From: Rhizophagus irregularis
Lineage: Eukaryota; Glomeromycota; Glomeromycetes; Glomerales; Glomeraceae
Reading direction: 5' to 3'
DNA: 64,000 nucleotides
Assembly: GCF_026210795.1 (NCBI RefSeq)
Contig: NC_089458.1
Location: forward strand, 310,001-374,000
The notes below the pieces were generated by a model. The model saw only the letters and a list, made by a program, of their open reading frames with translations, had not been told where the DNA came from and did not search any database. This document shows, in pieces, positions 12,777 to 24,908 of this stretch (the first letter of the stretch is position 1; every line of letters starts with the position of its first letter). Made by a program: the position numbers and the translations under genes.

Positions 12777-12993
12777 AAGTGAGTTATGGTATTATAATTC
12801 ACTTTTTTATATTGATTTTATATATAAAAAGTGAATTGCGATATCAAAATTCACTTTTTTATATTGATTTTATATATAAAAAGTGAATTGTGGTATCAGA
12901 ATTCACTTTTTTATATTGATTTATATATAAAAAGTTAGTTGCAATATTGTGATTCACCTTTTTATACGATTTTAATATAAGTAAATTGCAATA
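12777..12993 (+). repeat. Palindromic minisatellite, about 52-bp unit, about 4 copies
   Basis: Units run AAGTGAATTGYGRTATCARAATTCACTT followed by TTTTATATTGATTTTATATA, with unit lengths of about 51-52 bp. Each unit contains the inverted pair AAGTGAATT / AATTCACTT, and the spacer ATAAAAAGTG / CACTTTTTTAT is also self-complementary, so each unit can fold as a hairpin. The last copy is degraded. Confidence 0.85.
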
Positions 12994-13074
12994 TTTCAAA
13001 AAAAAAAGGTTTGCACCATTTTTTTTTGATATTTTAATAAAAATCCTGAAAATTTTCAGGTTTTAGTTTATGTC

Positions 13075-13270
13075 AGGACCCCGGATATCTAATATAAAGG
13101 TCATAATGGACTTTTGGCCAAAAACACCCCTTTTTGCTGAAACTCAAAAAATCGTTTTTTGTAAATATCTCAGCATCCAGTAATTCAATTTTAATGAACT
13201 TGAGCCTGAAAAATGGGCCAATCTGCCGAAAGTGTGATTTATGACCTGTTTTGGAGATATCCAGGGTCCT
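13075..13270. mobile_element. Second hAT-like foldback MITE copy, internally deleted (196 bp)
   Basis: It starts AGGACCCCGGATATCTAATA and ends, in reverse complement, AGGACCCTGGATATCTCC. It is the inverse orientation of the copy at 4069-4367 and lacks about 100 bp of the centre, with the deletion joining 'ttttaatgaact' to 'tgagcctgaaaaatggg'. The flanks TTTATGTC (13067-13074) and TTTAGGTC (13271-13278) are an 8-bp target duplication with one mismatch. The surroundings are CCTGA-rich degenerate sequence. Confidence 0.85.
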
Positions 13271-13744
13271 TTTAGGTCAGGTCAAACAGATAATCTGATA
13301 TAACCTGCTGACCTGATCTGATCTGAAAAAAAAATTCAGATCAGATTTATCAATTAACTTAACTTGATCTGATCCATTTGAAATTCTATAGTTCATACTA
13401 TTTTTCCAAAATATAAATGTAAAAAAGAAAAATTAGTTGAAGAAAAAAAGTTACTAACTATATTATTAACAAAGCTGAACTAAAGCAGAAGGCTATTTTC
13501 TTACAATATGAATTTGCTAATTTAAATAACTGTAAGATGATAATTGGTCTATTTACTTCTAATAAGAGCATAAAAAAACAAATAAAATTGGCTATTAGGA
13601 AAATGGTTACACTTATCATTATAAGGTATCAACTAACAGAATCAGTTTTAGTTAATGTTAATGATATTATAATTTATAATGTTCCTTTAACCTGAAAAAA
13701 TGTAGACTTATTACACCATTTAAATAATGTTGCTACTCAAAATT

Positions 13745-13945
13745 CATTTAACGATAAAATTCAAAAATCTGAAACTCAAAAACTTTATTTTTAATAAAAA
13801 AATTGGTAAATCTGAAACTTTTCTAAACTATAATTAGTTTCAAAAAAGCATAAAAACAGTTTAGGCAATTAATTTTATTATAAAAGATAGTTTTAGATTA
13901 AATTTTGACTAAACTAAAATTTTAAAATAATAGTTTTGGCAAGCA
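13745..13945 (+). repeat. Dispersed repeat, copy B (see 3416-3620)
   Basis: Direct-orientation match to 3416-3620 over about 200 bp, ending with the shared 'agttttggcaagcat' block. Nothing similar continues on either side. The family is unknown. Confidence 0.7.
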
Positions 13946-15460
13946 TCTTTACATTTGAAAGTCTAGAGCAAAGTTATTTTTATTTGAATTACATGGCAGA
14001 AGAAATACAATATAGTTAGATTTAAATTAGAAATAAATAATCTATGTAAATACATCTGGAATAATAAAGTTTAAATAATGCTATTAGAAAACATTTCAGT
14101 CAGATAGTTTTCAGTAGTAATGCTAATAGTTCAGTTCAATCCAACTTGAAGCTAAAGTCAAACCAAATTGATTGACTTGATTGACTTAAATCTTCAAGTC
14201 AAACTAATGGAATTCACTGTTTTATAATAATCAATCACATCCCATACCACTTTAATGGTAATATTTGGCTACAAAACCTTTAAAGTTATTACTACTAAAA
14301 AAAGAAAGTGTAAACTTGTTTTATATTTCAAAAAGTGGAAAGATTTAAATAATCTTATAAGTAGAAAGTATAAGATTAAAGGTAAGATGTTAAATTAGTA
14401 TTATTTTGCTTTTTCACATTTTAATCACAAATTTAAAATTAGTATTCCAATCCATAATTTGGCCAATCTGTTCAATTCAGATTGAATTTAAATATTCACA
14501 ACTTACATTTTTAGATGGATGAATCCATTAATGAATTCAAATAATAATTCTAGGATACTGATCTAAATTATATATATATAGATATATATATTTCTTAATT
14601 TTTAGTTTTCTATTATTTCAAAAATTTTCTTATGAATCATATATTAAGTTCTAAATCATGGCTGATAACCTTTTAAAGTTCAATTATTAAAATTTGGTGA
14701 AATTAAGAATAAATTCTTAAATCAAATGAAATTAATTCAGATAGATTCTAAATAAAGGATAAATCTATTGATTTGAATTATAATTTGAATGAACTGTTAA
14801 GATCTGGATTGAATCCAGATGACTCTTTAAAATAGAATTGAAATACTATTTCAAGAACCAGGAAAAGACTTAAGATTTTATAAACAATTCTCACAAAAAG
14901 ATTTCCTTACTATAGATAAAGTTACAGATATGTACTAATAGGATTCTCCTGAATTCTTGCAAATGGCAAGAGTATAATAAGAAGTAAGATAACACAAGAG
15001 GCCCTTTCAACTAGAACTACAAATCTGATGCCACTCAGAGTAAGGATAAGAAAAAGAAGGTTCCAGAATCTTCAAGTGAAAACTTTATAAGGAAGTAATT
15101 GAATTGAAAGATGTTAAAGAAGCTAATGGATAGGATTTAAAAGTGACAAAAAACTGGGCTCTTTTGCAATATGAAGAGTTAACTTCTTACAATAGTTTTA
15201 GTTTTATTTGTTTTTACAGATAGAATTTCTGAAATTTTTTTTATCAGTTAGTCAGTTCTTTTTCTCTCTTGAGTTTTTTGTTGCCATAGGGCTGCTAACT
15301 TCAATTTCTATTTTCCCATCAGTATTATTATACTTTAATTAGAGTAGAGAATGGCTGAATTGACCTTTGGATGTGTAGCTTTGTTTTTGTAATAGTTTGT
15401 AGTATCTTTCACTGTTCGTTTAAATAAAGCGTTTGCCAACTCAAAAAAAAAAAAATTTTG
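13946..15460 (+). other. Unassigned DNA ending in a poly(A)-tailed segment; possible retroelement 3' end
   Basis: No intact frame. From about 14870 the sequence becomes less AT-biased and looks like degraded coding DNA plus a 3' UTR. It ends with an AATAAA-type signal (near 15425, 'taaataaagcg') and a 13-A run at about 15442-15455. A signal followed by poly(A) in genomic DNA suggests the 3' end of a non-LTR retroelement or a retroposed transcript. I see no reverse transcriptase motif, and no target duplication is evident, so the call is tentative. Confidence 0.35.
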
Positions 15461-15918
15461 TAATCAAGGAGTCAATTATTGTTATTATAGAAATTAAGCA
15501 ACGACCACACCAATTCGAAAACAGCAATAAATGATTTTAGAATTAGGTTTATAATTATTTTAAACTGCTTTTCAAAATTAACCTAATATTAGTTATTTAA
15601 CAATCATATAATTATTCTTTCTACAATTTTTCTTTCTTATTTAATTCTTATCTCATTTTACTATGTATTAGCATAATAATAAAATTATTGGATAATAACG
15701 GGAGTTGGTTATAAAAATTGCATCTAACCGATAATAATATTATTAGATGATTTAAACTATTATTTAGTTTAATCATTTTTAGAATCTCACTATTACAATA
15801 TTATACAGCGTGCAAAAAAAAGCTTTTACGAATATTAAAATTAATAATGTTTATTAGATTTCTTATTATTTACTTAAATTGCTTGATATTCTAATAGAAT
15901 TTTTTTTTAAGAAAAATT

Positions 15919-17919
15919 TTATTCATCATTAAAAATATTCCTGTTTCTTCTTGGTTTTTTATTTACAACAGGAATATCTTCTTCTTCCTCATCGTTATCA
16001 AGTAAAAGACTATCATTCATATCAACATCAGCATTGACTCCTTCAATATCTTCATTTGCCTGCTTTGTAACAGGTGATATGTCACCATCCTCCTCTTCGT
16101 GCTCTTCATGCTCTTCTTGATCATTATCTTCTTGATCTTCTTGATCATTATCTTCTTGATCATTATCTTCTTGATCATTATCTTCTTGATCATTATCTTC
16201 GTATTCATTCAAATTCTTTGCCCTGTCCATTTTGAGATGGCGTTTTCGTGTTCTTGGCACGTCGTCATCAGAAGATAAGTCCCTCTTCCTACGACTTTCA
16301 ACAGCCCTTTCTTTTCCTTTATGTTTTTTTTCTGGGCGGCCATACTCATCATCAGAATCGTTTTCATCTGCAACCACAAAACCAGTATCATCCTCATATG
16401 AATCATTTCTTCTATAGGATGAATATGTTAGTTCATCTGGATCTGAATAATCATCAAAAGACCTTTTACGTGATCTTGATTTTGATGTTGTAGTTGCACG
16501 TTTTTCATTACGTGGTTTTTTTTCTCTTTCACCCTACAAGGATTATGTTATATTGACAATGAATATACAAGTTATATTAAATAATTAATAAATATATAGA
16601 AATATACTTGAAGTTGCAATTCGATCAATTTTGGATCATTTATATCGACAAATTTTGTCTTGACTTGCTTAACATTTCTAGCTTGAATGGCGGCACTCAG
16701 TCTTTTGTGTGTCCTGCTGCTAGCATCAGGACGGAAAGTAATTTGATGCGTCAATCTTGCATGATTTTCGATTGAATTACTATGAATATTTGGTATACCA
16801 AGAAATGTATGTTGTTTTGATATATCATGAGAATTGATTAGAAACATCTCTTCGCCAATAAGAAGTGACATTGAACCATCCGACCACTTTATCATTTTAG
16901 TGTTTGATTCCTTTACTTCGGTCTAGACAAATATTCCGTTAATTATTATTATTATAATTATTATTATATACGTCATATAACTCAATAAGTTAAAACAAGT
17001 TACAAAATCAAATTATAATTGCCTCTCCTCCCATTTCGTTCCTTTTATATCGCCATCTTATGGTGTTTTCTGCACCCAATCTAATTGTAGTCTCATGCTT
17101 GTAATCGTCTTCTTCCGTATAACTTTCAGGAGCATAGGCTTGGTTACAATAAGTAAAAAAATTTGGCAATTTTGCTATATAATACTAAGAAAAACAATAT
17201 ATATTAATTTATATTAAACCCGGTTTGATGATTAAATATTGACGTAGGAACGAAAAATAAATACTTTTCCGTCACAACTCTCTGGAGGTTTTGCGTAGGT
17301 TAACTCATAATTTCCAGTATTAAATGATCTAGGTCTAGTATACTTTTCATCATCTGAAACCGGTGTAGTAGCTTCAATTGATTCCCTACGTGAACTTTAG
17401 CAATGAAAAGAATTAATAACAAATAAGGTAAAGTATTATTAGATCAAACACTTACTATTCATTATGTTCATCTTCATCACTAACTGCACCTCCAAATAAA
17501 TCATCAATATCTTCATTATCGGAGTTATTCTTTAAAGTATCTGCCTCTGTAATTTCCCAAGGACTTTCTTTTATCAATTGATTTTCTGAAAAAGATTTGG
17601 AATTCGTATCTTTATTTTTAGGAGATTGTGCAGTTGGCGTTATCGACCTTGAGCTACTTGAAGATCTACCACGAGAGCTATCTTGACTAGATTCTGCAAT
17701 ATGACGTTTCACACGTTTATGTTGAACCACCTCATGATCACTGCCTGAATCGCTGCGAATTGATGTATTTCGCTCTATTCCGATTGAATTATCGTTTTCA
17801 TTTTCGTTAGAGCTATGTTGAGGACTACTTTGTATACTACTGTGAGAGCTACGTCGGTTACTAAGAGGACTACGTTGGGGATGATTATTTTCACTTGTTG
17901 GTGTCGATGAACTTGACAT
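15919..17919 (-). CDS. LEO1: LEO1, Paf1 complex subunit (5 exons, 561 aa)
   Basis: Exons on the minus strand are 17456-17919, 17265-17394, 17023-17184, 16608-16922 and 15919-16533. Joined they give 1686 nt and 561 residues with no stop. LEO1 is a subunit of the nuclear Paf1 complex, which travels with RNA polymerase II and supports histone modification and elongation. Seen here: a Ser-rich, acidic N-terminus with an acidic FGG block at the end of exon 1 (residues 145-154); a conserved core from exon 2 to exon 4 with 'KLPNF', an Arg-rich 'NTIRWRYKRN' and 'KWSDGSMSLLIGEE', which are Leo1 hallmarks; then a basic, acidic C-terminal tail with a repeated Asn-Asp-Gln-Glu-Asp unit. Intron 3 begins GC rather than GT (17021-17022), and the frame needs this donor because reading through meets a stop within six codons. 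Similar Leo1 proteins are 450-650 aa. The identity is strong; the exact start is the first ATG of the open frame. Confidence 0.93.
16113..16205 (-). repeat. 15-bp coding tandem repeat in the LEO1 tail
   Basis: The unit cttcttgatcattat (coding EDNDQ) is repeated about five to six times with one shortened unit, giving an acidic Asp/Asn/Gln/Glu tract. Units are a multiple of three, so copy-number change keeps the frame. This is a likely site of length polymorphism. Confidence 0.85.
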
Positions 17920-18640
17920 TGATTATTATAAAGCTTTTCTATTTAGTTGAAGCAGTGAAATTTGTTATTTGTGGCTTGTTAAAAACGTATTATGTGACAA
18001 ATATGGCTTAAACATCACCTGTTGTGACCACGTGAATGATCGTTAACTTCTAACACGAATATATAAGTGACCGATCACAAAATATTTTTTTTTTTTTGCT
18101 CTTTGCCCTTCGGAATGTCATCAGTATGTAGTTACTTCATTGCCAGTTTTTCATTTAGCTGAAAAAAGTTTCCTCCGAGGAAAAAAATTCGTAATTTATT
18201 TTTTTTAAAAAACTTAGCGACATATAACAGTCTTTAATGAGAGGTGAGGAAAATCCTTGAAGGATTCAAAATCGACCAGAACACGTTACAATTATTATAT
18301 TCAAGTAATTATAAAGACTTGTAAAGACTCGGGTTGAATCACGCAAGGTAAGCAGCATATTATTTGTTTTGGATATTTATTTTTAGTTTATTTTAGATTA
18401 ATACTTTAAATGGTAAATTAAAAATTATTTGTATTATTTTTTTTTTATCTAAATTAATTTTAACTTATCAATTTTAGCATATTAAATAAAGTCAACCATA
18501 ATGTAATTAACTTAATTTGTGACTTCCACGGAAATTATAATATTATTTATTTTTCGTAGCTTAAACTAATATCGTATTTTTGTTTATAAAAATTCATGGA
18601 ACATGCTCAATTTTTTTTTGTTTTTTTGATTTTGCATGCA
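17920..18640. other. Intergenic and upstream region of LEO1
   Basis: Contains the LEO1 5' side and, on the plus strand, a GC-richer block (18238-18350) ending in CGCAAGGTAAGC, a good splice-donor context at about 18347. No long frame. It may hold the first exon of the putative transcript described at 18640-19030. Confidence 0.35.
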
Positions 18641-19030
18641 TATTTGTCGCACGGGTACACATGGCGTAAAATTGTCATGCATAAAAAGCAACGCGTGGAA
18701 AAGCTTTCTTCCAAGAGAAAATACGATGATGTAAGTATAAAATAAATTTTATCAAGAAAAAAAGATCAGTAAAATCATTTATATGTATATTGATCATAAA
18801 GATAAATTGTAACACTATAATCCTGATTTATTGATAATCTTCTATCGGGAATGTCATTTTAACAACTCTTTGATTTACTTTTTTAATTTATAATAACGAA
18901 CCATTTTTGATAATATGATTAATTTATTCTTTTATTTCTTTAATAGGTTGGATCCGGTTGACAAAGATTAGGATATAAGGAAGTCGCGTGTGGAGTGGTA
19001 AAGTTGAACGGTCTACTTTCTTTTTGTGGA
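18640..19030 (+). other. Possible small spliced transcript, function unknown
   Basis: A less AT-rich block at 18650-18731 is open in one plus frame and ends at a donor (GATGATGTAAGT, 18730-18735). An acceptor TTTAATAG at about 18946 then joins to a block that ends the frame at TGA after four codons. From the ATG at about 18678 this gives only a 22-residue Lys-rich peptide. The good donor and acceptor are real to the eye. Whether it encodes a peptide or is a non-coding transcript cannot be decided. RNA-seq over 18200-19100 would settle it. Confidence 0.25.
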
Positions 19031-19883
19031 TTTATCTAACCTTGTTGAAATTTTGTTTATCCGTTTGTTTCTTGGGAACAAATGATATTGATGTAATATT
19101 TTTTTTTCTTTATTATATGATATCATGATTCGCGTATTTTATAGATTTTTTTGATTTCGTGAGTTTAACCGTATTTTCCGAAATTTATGTATTTGGATAT
19201 GTGGTATTGTTTTTTATAATGATTTTTGATTTGGGGTTGATTTAATTAAATAATAATTTTAACTGCATTAATTCTTTTTTGAAACTCTTTCCAAAAATGG
19301 CCGCGTAATTCGCGTCGTGGGTAATTTTTTTATTGTATGATTTAATTATGCACAATTACATTTTCTTTATTGTGACTTGCTTTATATGAAACTTTAATTA
19401 ATGTTTTTTGTGTTTGAGTTTCACCTTCTTTTCTAAATCTAGAATGAATCGTGATTATAATACAACGATAATCTTTACTTTTTAGAATATAAATTATATA
19501 AGTATAAAAAGAAAGTTTTTGATCTAAAATGCTAAGACTTGTACAAAAATTTGTAACCATAATTCAAATTACTAAAGGTTTATATAATCGGATAAAAATT
19601 TTTTAAAAAAGAATTTGTTCTACTTGAATTTAATTGATTGGATGTAGGGTGGTTACGTTAATGCGTAGATTTATATTAGATGTAATATTAATATGCATAC
19701 ACATTAGCCTTTAACCTCAAAGATGATCATGAATTTCTTTTTGCATTTCTGCATTTACATTTCCCCTTATGTAATTTGCTAAGTGGATGAGGGGCAGGAA
19801 AATTTTTTCCATTTATACATTGTACACTAAACTATTTTTGATCTTCCAATTACATATATAAATGTAGAAAAAAAAATACATAA

Positions 19884-19922
<39 letters not shown>

Positions 19923-21195
19923 CATATTATTATTATTATTATTATTATTAATATTATTTATAGTGAGAGATTTTCTTTCATTTTGATATATATTATTCTG
20001 TTATTAATTAGTAATATATTATTAAACCTAGAAAATTTCCGTAAAGTAGTAGCCGCATAACCAAATCAGTTCAACAATTATCGGCCAATACCGATAAATC
20101 GAGAAAAATTTTTTATTTTAAATTTATACTTTAAAAAAAAGTTTCGGGACTTTTTTCGGGATTAAACGCGCGTGGATCAGTGGACGAATAAAAATCATGA
20201 GAAAAAAAAAAATGGAGAAAATCCCAGATAGGGTTCTTTCTTTGATAATACAAAATCTGCAATTATGTTTCGATTAAATAAAGATTACACAATAACAATT
20301 ATAATTTATAATAATAGCTTTTTATGATTTAATAAATGAAGGAATAAATTAGCAAAAACCCGAACATTATTTGATCGAACCAATAACACTAATAACACAT
20401 GATTAAATTCTAACTACTTGTTCGTCTACCTGTATAAATAAATAATCTGCGGTGACATATTGGTTGGCCAATTATTTCATCATCTAATATAAATGTTTAT
20501 CAATATTTTGCTGGTAACTTTGGGATGATTTTTTTTTATAAAAACCACGAGTAAGAAATTTTTTGTTTTCTTAATATAGACCATTATAAAAAAAATAAAA
20601 ATAAAAAAAAAAAATAAAAAAAAATTTGCTGTAAAATCGGAACGAACCGTGAGAGTTTTCTTATACTGTATAATTCCGCCTATGAATTACATTTCTTCCT
20701 AAAAAAATCGGAAAAATATAAGATTAATACAATTACAACAGATTACCGACATAACAAACAAAACACAAGGGCACAACAGTCAATTTTTGGGTTATAATGC
20801 GACAATCTCTCCAATTGGAATTGTATAAATAGATAAAAAACCAGGTATCGGATTGGTTGTGGTGGTTAAAAATCTTCTACTTTTTGTGTGAGAGACCCCT
20901 GGACAAGTGCCTATTATAACAAAAATTATTTTGGGGGTTGAAATATAAGCTAAAATTAAATCTAATTGTTCAAGACATCACGCCCTATCGAAACACATTT
21001 AATCCATTTAAAGTTAAACTGTATCAATAATTTTTGCTGGTAGTACATCAGTCAGTGCGCGGTAGACCGAAAAAAAAAAAAATTAGGAAAAATTAAGACG
21101 CATATAAAAAAACCTGAAACTTGTTTAAATTTTTCTACCCCCCTTAAGTACGTACCTTGTAAGACTATTTTTTCTGACTTCAAGGAAATAATAAA
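19031..21195. other. Intergenic, upstream of NF-YC
   Basis: No coding frame recognised. It holds an AT dinucleotide / ATT trinucleotide microsatellite (about 19880-19955), and a TATA-like TATAAATA at 20824-20831 with nearby ATTGG (20814), about 370 bp before the NF-YC start. The immediate 5' flank of the gene (21100-21195) contains a pyrimidine-rich tract and a good ATG context (AAAATGGCG). Confidence 0.4.
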
Positions 21196-23153
21196 ATGGC
21201 GGATCCTAACGCGCAACCTATGCACCAGCACCACTTAAACCAGCAACATAGAGCAGTACAACACCAACCACTTAGTATAGGTGGGCCAGGTGTCCCACAT
21301 CTTTTATTAGATCCGCAAACTCTTGCTGCTGCTCCTCCACCCTTGCACCCTCAACATCAATTTCAACCTCAACATTATAGTGTTCTTGATAGCTTTTGGC
21401 AACGACAAGTGCATGAAATCAGAAATGAAGATCATGATTTTAAGGTTCATCAACTTCCCTTAGCTAGGATAAAGAAGGTTATGAAAACTGATGAGGAGGT
21501 TAAGGTAGAAGAATTTTTATTTATTTTTCGACAATTTGAATTGATCAATATTTTGATGAAGATCGTAATATATGGTTACACCGGATCATAGATAAATTTT
21601 TTGTACGCGTGATTCTTTTCCTTTCTCTTTCTTTGTGTCATGAATTTAACAATCTATTTCTTTAATTTCTTGATTTTACTATTTTTTTACATTCCTGGCT
21701 ATTTAAATATGTAAATTTATTCTTTCCGATTCCCCACGATATTTTCAAAATGAAAGATGATCAGTGCTGAGGTAATTAATATAATAATCTAGATATCTTT
21801 TGTTTAATTATAAAATATTAAGATTTTCGGTTTTTATAGGCACCCATTCTTTTTGCAAAAGGTTGCGATATATTTATAACAGAATTAACTATGCGAGCAT
21901 GGTAAATTAATTGAATTTATAATATATAATGTTTGAATATACTTTTATCTATTTTTTTTTATTCATTAATTTATCTACATAACAGGCTTCATGCTGAAGA
22001 ATGCAAACGGAGGACTTTACAAAGATCGGATATTGCAAACGCGATAAAAAAAGTCGATATGTTTGACTTTTTAATAGATATCGTACCTAGAGAAGAAAAG
22101 GTCACAGTCAAAACAGAGAAGGTTAGTGACTAATTATTTGGTGAAACATTATTTTGATCGGCTCATATTTCTAAATATAATTCATCTTATAGATTGAATA
22201 TCCAGATCATCAAAGTCCATATTATGGATTGGGAGTGCCTCAAGGTGGACATCAATTCAATACTGTAAGATTCCCTATGTTTTTTTTCCCTTAAAAAATG
22301 TCTGTGAGTGTCTGTCGCGCGAGATCGACAAATTAATCTTGCATCAATAGAGCATAAATTAAACATTACTAATTGAACATGTCCTTTTCGAATATAGTCG
22401 TCTAGCATTCCTATTGACCATAAAATAATAGTTGATTCTATGGCACAACAACAGGTAAAGTGCATACATTTTTATTTTTATTTGTTTTTTTTTTAAAAAA
22501 AAAACAAATTCTAATGATTTTCACATGCAAAAATAATATAAATAATATAACAATATATGTGTATTTAATAAAAATAGCAAATGTATATGCAAAGAATGGA
22601 ATCGCAGCATCAACAAATGCTGCACGATCATTCGGAGCAACATCAACATCAACAACATCAACAACCACCTTTATTACCGCCACTTACTCCCGTTGCAGGT
22701 CAACAGGTATCATCTTATAGACCTCAAAATCATCCGCAGTTCTCTCATGTCTCAGCCAATGTATCTGCAGGTCCTGTTAGACAGGTCACAACAGATCAAC
22801 CTTATCAACATCATCCCTATTATCATCATTCGGGATTTCAACAGCATTCACAAGAACTTCATCATCCCCAAAATCAAACACCTTCTCAGCATCATCGTCA
22901 ATCCGAACATAATCCTGTACAAGTGAAATATGAATTCGAAAGATCTGAGTGGTATCCTCATCAAACAAATACGCAATTAAATGGACATACACAAAGCGGA
23001 TATGGACAACATCATGTTAGTAGTAGTAGTAGTCATGGGTATGGACAACCGTTAGATCAATCATCTCATGAATATAATCATGAAAACACCGGTATGCATT
23101 TAACGCGTCACGAAGAAGGTTATGTACGAGACGGTGGTGTACAAAGAGATTAA
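21196..23153 (+). CDS. HAP5: NF-YC / HAP5, CCAAT-binding factor subunit C (7 exons, 408 aa)
   Basis: Exons: 21196-21504, 21757-21771, 21840-21901, 21986-22121, 22193-22264, 22398-22454 and 22578-23153. Joined they give 1227 nt with no stop. NF-YC pairs with NF-YB through a histone fold and, with NF-YA, binds CCAAT boxes in promoters. Seen here: a His/Gln-rich N-terminus; a conserved block from about residue 68 ([11 protein letters not shown]) through [16 protein letters not shown]; then [44 protein letters not shown] and DFLIDIVPR, which is the complete NF-YC histone fold. The C-terminus, mostly exon 7, is very rich in His, Gln, Tyr and Ser (likely activation and low-complexity domain). Exon 2 is a 15-nt microexon coding MISAE; both neighbours are phase 0, and without it the fold would lose its conserved residues. 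Start chosen as the first ATG of the frame. Confidence 0.95.
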
Positions 23154-24908
23154 CCACCTTATTATAGATTTTTACGATTAATCTTTCGAATCTCTTTTAA
23201 AAAAATTAAAAAATTGTGAACATTGGCTAGGGTTGTATAATATTTTAATTAGAGCACAAAATTTGCTATTTAGAAATATTATTTTTTAAGTTTGAAAAAA
23301 ATTACTTAAACTATGTAATAACTGATAAATAACTGATAAGAAATTTTATCTTAAATATAACTTGTTTATTTTAATTTAAATTAATACTTTATAGAATATA
23401 TATGTTAGCGCCACCTTTATTTCGTGTTATGTCTTATCCACTTTTTTTTATCATCCCTCACTTTTATACGTATTCCAAAAAAGGGAAATAAGGCTTTGAA
23501 CTTTTGAATATAGATTACATATAGATTGGTGATTTAATTGCTTGCCTCTCTGCTTTAATTTTTTATTATGGGCGTTTGTAATATAATAAAATAATAGAGA
23601 AATTTAAGGATTCAAAAGATGAAAAACATACATTATTTCCCGTTGTAAATAAGTGAATTAAAAATATAGGTTTATCTATCAATTCTCACACGGCGATCGC
23701 CATAAAATTTTCGGGGATTAGCGGTAGATTACATCTAAATTCATTTCACGTAACTTGTTAATCTTTGCCCGAATTATCAAGCGCTTGTTTGGCCAAAAAA
23801 TCAAAATTATACGTGACTAATGAATAATCGGCGACATTGTTATAAAAAATGAAATGAAAAATTCTTACGTTTTTGAAGGATTAAAATATTAAATGAATAT
23901 ATAGTGGAAGCGATTGTCTTCCATAGCTGGTTTATAATAAGATTAATAGTATTAAGTATTGTATTACTTTTAAATAGTACTATATGTTACATCTTCAATG
24001 AATCCAAAATTAATAAAAAGCAATTGAATCTAAGTGCGATCCTATATATATAAAGATGTTTATTATTTGTAGTTATGGAATAAAATCATCTATATCTTTA
24101 ACATTTTTGATTTACAAAAATAGTGTTAACTTAACAGCTAAAGAATAAACTATGAATAGCAGGGAAGAATTTGTTAAATCTTGTTAAAGAAAGGAATTGA
24201 AAAATAAATTACTAAAGCTCTGAATATCGGTACAGTTATTTATCATAAAAATTAAAAATTTTATATAAATTGTTCGTATAAACGCGATTTTATATAACTT
24301 ATTTCCGTGTAATAAATAAACATTAATAAAAGTTGTTAAATACTTAACGTTAATCATTTTGATTCGCAAAATTCATATTACAACTAATATTATATTATTC
24401 ATACGTCCAAAGATAACGAAGTATTTAACCATAATAAACTTTTTTTTAATAATTAAAAATTAAACAAACCCGTATTATAACACGTTGTAATGTAACAAGA
24501 ATGTAATTTTGTGCTTAGTTAATCCTAGTTAATCATGAACGCGTTGCGTTAACGGTGGCACAATAACTCAAGTATTTTCAGTTCATGTTTTTATGGACAA
24601 GGCTTGAATATTTTTTAAAATGCTCAAATCACATGTATCTATATTTTCTGAGTAGATACACTAGTATAAATTTGGCTAGAGAATCATGATTTCGCGAGTC
24701 TCAACCAACTTCACACAATCAATACAATTATTTTTCTAAACAAAAAGGTGAGTTAACTTTAAGAAGCATTATCAATTGTTTGTTATTAATCAAAGCCGCA
24801 TTGCCAACGTCTATTATTAATATAAAAAAGTGCGTTATCAAAAAGGGAGCTATGACGCGCTAGAAAAAATTCTTTTAAACACCAACATTCAACTTATAAT
24901 TATTGAAA
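23154..24908. other. Intergenic: NF-YC 3' side and promoter of the oxidoreductase
   Basis: No gene recognised. At 24657-24690 the sequence 'ctagtataaatttggct' gives a TATA-like box. The same block recurs upstream of the second oxidoreductase copy at 27038, showing that the promoter was part of the duplication. Confidence 0.5.
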
